Below are positions 61,236-64,000 of a stretch of 64,000 nucleotides of DNA, piece by piece. The stretch is from contig JASFVP010000004.1 in NCBI GenBank assembly GCA_050049775.1, positions 34,721 through 98,720 on the forward strand, given 5' to 3'. Under the pieces are notes generated by a model. The model was not told where the DNA came from. It searched no databases and saw nothing but the letters and a program-made list of their open reading frames with translations. How positions within the stretch are numbered: position 1 is the first letter of the stretch; each line of letters opens with the position of its first letter. Position numbers and translations under genes: made by a program. Source of the DNA: JABDQZ01 sp050049775 (GTDB taxonomy: Bacteria > Pseudomonadota > Gammaproteobacteria > Chromatiales > Chromatiaceae).

Positions 61236-61606
61236 ACATTATGCCATTTTTCTAGATTTTTAATTAGGTACAACCATGCGATCACAGCGCACACAACACC
61301 AAGAGATCCATAAATAAGTATGAACCAGTATTCATAGATACTTTTTTGAAATGTGATGTTAACTGCTAATACGCCGCCAATACATCCAATTACAATATAG
61401 AGTGCTAAAAAATACGGTTCATCTATATATTTTCTTAACTTCATTAGAGGAATAGATAATATAAAAGAAGAAATAAAAGCTACAGGCAACATTACTAGTC
61501 CAAATATGACGCCAATAGAGCCATAAGAGACAGTAGACAGAATAATCATTACTAAGCTTCCAGCAATTGATCCTAAAAAGCTTGCTATAAATGCATATTT
61601 AATCAT
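61229..61606 (-). CDS. Four-helix membrane protein, cassette-borne
   Basis: 125 residues from ATG 61606; an open frame up to 61642 enters attC site 21. Four hydrophobic helices are visible (FIASFLGSIAGSLVMIILST, GVIFGLVMLPVAFISSFIL, YFLALYIVIGCIGGVLAV and WFILIYGSLGVVCAVIAWLY). Its stop is the TAA in attC site 20. Function unknown. Confidence 0.72.
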   Translation of the reverse strand: MIKYAFIASFLGSIAGSLVMIILSTVSYGSIGVIFGLVMLPVAFISSFILSIPLMKLRKYIDEPYFLALYIVIGCIGGVLAVNITFQKSIYEYWFILIYGSLGVVCAVIAWLYLIKNLEKWHNVT

Positions 61607-61612
61607 TACAGT

Positions 61613-61699
61613 ACATAACGTTGCGCTAAGGGGCCGGAGCAAGCGTAGCTTGCGGAGGTCCCAGCGAGCATAGCGAGCGCTTTGAGTGCCTTGTTATGC
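61613..61699 (-). repeat. attC site 21
   Basis: ACATAACGTTGCGCTAAGGG at the left, TTGTTATG at the right, 87 bases. Nearly collinear with the isolated site at 34024-34106. Confidence 0.88.
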
Positions 61700-62038
61700 A
61701 TTGACCAAGCCCTCATCAAACCAGACGTCTTCGTAGCCATTGGGATCAATGAGAAACCGATAGCCTGGAGGCAAGCACAGATACGGCACTACTTGTGGGA
61801 GATACTCGCTCACATGCTCCACGTGTAGGGGCGAGAAAAAATCTGCCTCCTCCGATAGTTCCGCGCCGCACCAGATATACCAGCCATTAGTGCCGTTTTC
61901 TTCTTCGTGGCGTAGCCCGTTGATTGGGGTGCTGCCAAGCGTGCTTAGTGCAATGCCGAGCTTTGAGCCATTCATTGGCGCTTGGGGTTTGACCCCGAAC
62001 TTTTCACAGACAGCCTGCTGGGCGTGATTTTTATGCAT
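61694..62038 (-). CDS. Imm33-like (DUF2185) immunity-type protein
   Basis: 114 residues from ATG 62038; a longer frame to 62149 reads through attC site 22. The pattern SKLGIALSTLGSTPINGLRH, NGWYIWCGAELSEEADFFSP, LHVEHVSEYLPQV and LPPGYRFLIDPNGYEDVWFD matches my recollection of the DUF2185/Imm33 family, whose members occur as immunity proteins for polymorphic toxins. No toxin lies nearby. The assignment is from memory of the motif and should be confirmed. Confidence 0.72.
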   Translation of the reverse strand: MHKNHAQQAVCEKFGVKPQAPMNGSKLGIALSTLGSTPINGLRHEEENGTNGWYIWCGAELSEEADFFSPLHVEHVSEYLPQVVPYLCLPPGYRFLIDPNGYEDVWFDEGLVNA

Positions 62039-62103
62039 AACGCCCAACACAGCGGACGAATTGAGCGCAGCGAAATTTGTTCCGATGCTGTTGCTTGTTA
62101 GCG
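62035..62103 (-). repeat. attC site 22
   Basis: GCATAACGCCC at the left, TTGTTAGC at the right, 69 bases. Confidence 0.82.
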
Positions 62104-62109
62104 TACGAT

Positions 62110-62574
62110 TTAGAAAGCAATTCCGTATCCATTTAAGACTTCTCTCCACGACTCCAATGATGAACTAACCAGGTCAGTTAATTCAAAGGTCTCTCCGGTA
62201 TCTATTGAGACAGTGTATTCAATTTCTCCATAGCCCGTACCTGGCTGCCCGGGCTTTTGAATATGAATAGTCAAGCTCCGTCTACTTATTGCTGCGTCTT
62301 TCCTGATATGCCTATCAAGAGAGTAATGCTTCATTCGATTTGCAAGATCAGCAGCTATTTCTAAAGAAGGATGATTACTTATTTCGCTTTCTATAGTGTT
62401 AGTAATGGTGCGACCTAAATTTTTATCATTTTTGATGCGATCCTTTAGATTCCAACATTCTTGAAAGTACTGCCGCACATCATCTTCATACTCATGTTGA
62501 TCTCTATTGATATTATTTAAGACTTTGTCCGAGAGTCTTTCGATGCGTTTAAATTGATTCTGTATCGTTTCCAT
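62110..62574 (-). CDS. Unrecognised 154-residue protein
   Basis: 154 residues, soluble. The N-terminal two-thirds is helical and charged (FKRIERLSDKVLNNINRDQH, FQECWNLKDRIKNDKNLG, ANRMKHYSLDRHIRKDAAIS); the last third is beta-like (LTIHIQKPGQPGTGYGEIEY). Function unknown. Confidence 0.7.
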   Translation of the reverse strand: METIQNQFKRIERLSDKVLNNINRDQHEYEDDVRQYFQECWNLKDRIKNDKNLGRTITNTIESEISNHPSLEIAADLANRMKHYSLDRHIRKDAAISRRSLTIHIQKPGQPGTGYGEIEYTVSIDTGETFELTDLVSSSLESWREVLNGYGIAF

Positions 62575-62591
62575 TGAAATGCTATTTGCAC

Positions 62592-62678
62592 GCTAACGCT
62601 CTGGTGAGTGGCCGAGTGGACGCGCAGCGTCCACGAGGTCCGAGCCCGATAGGGCGACCTCGACCAGCTTGTTAGCTG
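62592..62678 (-). repeat. attC site 23
   Basis: GCTAACGCTCTGG at the left, TTGTTAGC at the right, 87 bases; GGACGCGCAGCGTCC inner stem. Confidence 0.85.
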
Positions 62679-63013
62679 TGTTTAAGTAGCTGTTCATTAT
62701 AGACTTCAAGTACCTTTGCTGTGCCAAAAACTCTTGACCCCTCGCAGACTTCTATTTCCATGCCTGGATTTAAACAATTAGGATAGGCTTCTGGAGTAAT
62801 AAACTTAACGAATGCTTGTGTAGGTTCATTTGGTAGTGCTTCCCCATTTTCAATAAACCAATGGTGTGTAGATGTAAGATAATCAGCCATTACTTTGTAT
62901 TGTGGTCGAAAGCCATTCAATGCAGGAGTTGTTCGATCAAAAAATGTAACTTCTACAAGTGCATCAGGCTCCCAATCAGGGTTTTCATTTCTATCAAATT
63001 TATTTGATATCAC
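62672..63013 (-). CDS. Small protein resembling EF-Tu domain III
   Basis: 113 residues. DALVEVTFFDRTTPALNGFRPQ resembles the start of the third beta-barrel domain of EF-Tu, and LNPGMEIEVCEGSRVFGTAK resembles its late PGD..(K/E)V...GG strand pattern. There is no GTPase domain. If real, it is a stand-alone translation-factor-like barrel. This is a weak motif impression. The TAA stop lies in attC site 23. Confidence 0.5.
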   Translation of the reverse strand: MISNKFDRNENPDWEPDALVEVTFFDRTTPALNGFRPQYKVMADYLTSTHHWFIENGEALPNEPTQAFVKFITPEAYPNCLNPGMEIEVCEGSRVFGTAKVLEVYNEQLLKHS

Positions 63014-63030
63014 TCTAATCCCTTTTAACA

Positions 63031-63091
63031 GCTAACGTTTGAGGCCAGTGGCGCTGCGTAGCAGCGTCAAACTGGGCCGACTTGTTATGTT
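63031..63091 (-). repeat. attC site 24 (common 60-base type)
   Basis: GCTAACGTTTGAGGCCAGT at the left, TTGTTATG at the right. Confidence 0.9.
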
Positions 63092-63092
63092 T

Positions 63093-63371
63093 CTATATTT
63101 TAATCAATCGCAGGAACCCGCCCAACATCAAACCCGCAACAAACCCAAGCAGCGAACCAAAAAATATCGCATTTTCAATTGACTGAAACCATTTTTTTGA
63201 GATTGTAGGGGCAGCGTTTCCTGCAAAATAGCCTATACCAAATGCTATAAATAGCCAAAATATTGAATGAGTTACAAGTACGTAACCAATCAATCCTGCA
63301 AATACAGCCGATATAATCCAGGCAATTTGAATCTTTCTTTTATATTTCCTATTTTCTTCGGATTCAATCAC
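63093..63371 (-). CDS. Small membrane protein, cassette-borne
   Basis: 92 residues with three hydrophobic helices (IAWIISAVFAGLIGYVLVT, FWLFIAFGIGYFAGNAA and AIFFGSLLGFVAGLMLGGFL). Glycine zippers are frequent in the last one. Function unknown. Confidence 0.7.
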   Translation of the reverse strand: MIESEENRKYKRKIQIAWIISAVFAGLIGYVLVTHSIFWLFIAFGIGYFAGNAAPTISKKWFQSIENAIFFGSLLGFVAGLMLGGFLRLIKI

Positions 63372-63387
63372 GATGTATTACAAAGAA

Positions 63388-63448
63388 ACATAACGTTTGA
63401 GGCCAGTGGCGCTGCGTAGCAGCGTCAAACTGGGCCGACGTGTTAGGT
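63388..63448 (-). repeat. attC site 25 (common 60-base type)
   Basis: ACATAACGTTTGAGGCCAGT at the left; right core GTGTTAGG (one change from TTGTTAGG). Confidence 0.88.
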
Positions 63449-63453
63449 GTTGC

Positions 63454-63744
63454 TCAGCACGCATTGTGGACAACATACATTACTGTTGGGACCAGCATGA
63501 CCAAGGTGAGAGCACCGGACCCCATAGACCAGACGTAATCATTTGCGAAATGCTTAAACAAGCCACCATTAGAAAAGAACAACAGAATAAAAACCGCAAC
63601 AACGAGCAGAGAGAAAACCCCCATTGATACCGTTTGGCCAAGTGCTTCCATGCTTTTTGAAATCACGCAGGACAACCCAACGAATGCACCAATTATGGCC
63701 GCATCTTGGATGAGGACTTTGCCTGACTCTTTAGCAGTGCTCAT
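63454..63744 (-). CDS. Small membrane protein, cassette-borne
   Basis: 96 residues with three hydrophobic helices (AAIIGAFVGLSCVISKSME, SMGVFSLLVVAVFILLFFSN and GALTLVMLVPTVMYVVH). Function unknown. Confidence 0.7.
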   Translation of the reverse strand: MSTAKESGKVLIQDAAIIGAFVGLSCVISKSMEALGQTVSMGVFSLLVVAVFILLFFSNGGLFKHFANDYVWSMGSGALTLVMLVPTVMYVVHNAC

Positions 63745-63758
63745 GTTCCTTTCTTACA

Positions 63759-63820
63759 CCTAACGTTCAGGGTAAGGCGCGCGCGCTTTTTGCGCGTCGT
63801 ATTTGACCCGTTTGTTAGGC
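63759..63820 (-). repeat. attC site 26
   Basis: ACCTAACGTTCAGGGTAAGG at the left, CCCGTTTGTTAGG at the right; same type as site 7 at 54262. Confidence 0.88.
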
Positions 63821-64000
63821 GTGGTTGTTATCGACGTACTCACGGGCCTCTGCCAATTCTTCACAATCTGATACACCATCAATTTTCAGAGCATTTCTGT
63901 ACCATTCAACTGCATCTTCCTTATAACCATGTTTTTGTAACAAGCGTGCCAACCAGATATGTGCTAGAAACTCCCCTGCAAATGCAGATTCCTGATAAAG
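63815..64000 (-). CDS. TPR-like protein, partial
   Basis: The final 61 codons of a cassette gene that begins to the right of the window. The reading frame gives LAHIWLARLLQKHGYKEDAV, EWYRNALKIDGVSD and EELAEAREYVDNNHA before the TAA at 63815-63817, which lies in attC site 26. The WYRNALKI segment resembles a TPR or Sel1 helix pair. The start is not visible. Confidence 0.65.
   Translation of the reverse strand, partial: LYQESAFAGEFLAHIWLARLLQKHGYKEDAVEWYRNALKIDGVSDCEELAEAREYVDNNHA

Larger units (their letters stand above)
51097..64000 (-). mobile_element. Integron cassette array (26 attC sites), continuing past the right edge
   Basis: Twenty-six consecutive units each consist of one minus-strand gene and an attC site at its 3' (left) end. 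All attC sites begin with a (C/T)AACG-type core and end TTGTTA(G/T), flanking an imperfect palindrome of 54-96 bases. No integrase, attI or Pc promoter is present. Because genes read away from attI in an integron, the integrase is predicted to the right of base 64000. The left limit is chrA. Confidence 0.9.

Noticed and set aside
57158..63820. Regular repeats that might be taken for a CRISPR array
   Set aside because: The repeats are about 60-90 bases, spaced by 200-700 bases, enclose genes and have attC cores; no short unique spacers are present.
51097..64000. Insertion sequences or transposases in the accessory region
   Set aside because: No transposase-like protein or terminal inverted repeat was seen; mobility signals are all attC-type.

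Overview
This 64 kb window looks like the chromosome of a gammaproteobacterium. The evidence is the family content and gene order: pilT/pilU next to yggS, proC-yggT-yggU, xthA divergent from pyrE, slmA-argB-algC-dut-coaBC, radC-rpmB-rpmG, mutM, coaD-rsmD, and ftsY-ftsE-ftsX-rpoH. A TusA/DsrE-type sulfur-relay pair, two TauE/SafE-like proteins and a PEP-CTERM protein would suit a sulfur-metabolising environmental lineage, but the species cannot be named from this sequence. No tRNA, rRNA, CRISPR array or transposase was seen.

Layout. 0-2.4 kb: end of pyrB, an inactive-type dihydroorotase (PyrC') and a PyrK-like flavoprotein in overlapping frames. 2.4-4.6 kb: the twitching ATPases PilU and PilT on the minus strand. 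4.7-9 kb: yggS, then a TetR regulator with TusA and DsrE-like genes and a shared operator motif, then proC-yggT-yggU. 9-23 kb: a dynamin-like GTPase, a DUF4426 protein, xthA-ampG-TauE/SafE-like operon, pyrE, TSUP permease, DUF4124 coiled-coil protein, slmA, argB, a membrane-anchored phosphomannomutase/phosphoglucomutase, dut and coaBC. 23-31.9 kb: radC, rpmB-rpmG, an EAL-HDOD protein, a hydantoinase-like protein, a Gld-type ABC system and mutM.

31.9-34.5 kb is an accessory island. It holds an ABM-like gene, a decayed second copy of the mutM 3' end, and three cassette-like genes with integron attC-like sites. 34.5-51 kb returns to core genes: an MMPL exporter with a LolA-like partner, ggt, ferredoxin, coaD, rsmD, two M16 peptidases, ftsYEX, rpoH with a perfect CIRCE element upstream, a membrane/M23 pair and a chromate-transporter-family gene.

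51-64 kb is an integron cassette array. There are 26 attC sites and 26 cassette genes, all genes on the minus strand, and it runs off the right edge. Polarity predicts that attI and the integrase lie to the right of base 64000; none is in the window, so a CALIN (attC cluster lacking an integrase) cannot be excluded. Most cassettes encode small membrane proteins or proteins I do not recognise. The recognisable ones are a SUFU-domain protein, an Imm33/DUF2185-like protein, a PH-like protein, an SnoaL-like protein, two lipoproteins, a PEP-CTERM protein and three zinc-ribbon membrane proteins. The left (distal) part has degenerate attC sites and broken genes; the right part has near-identical attC sites and mostly intact genes.
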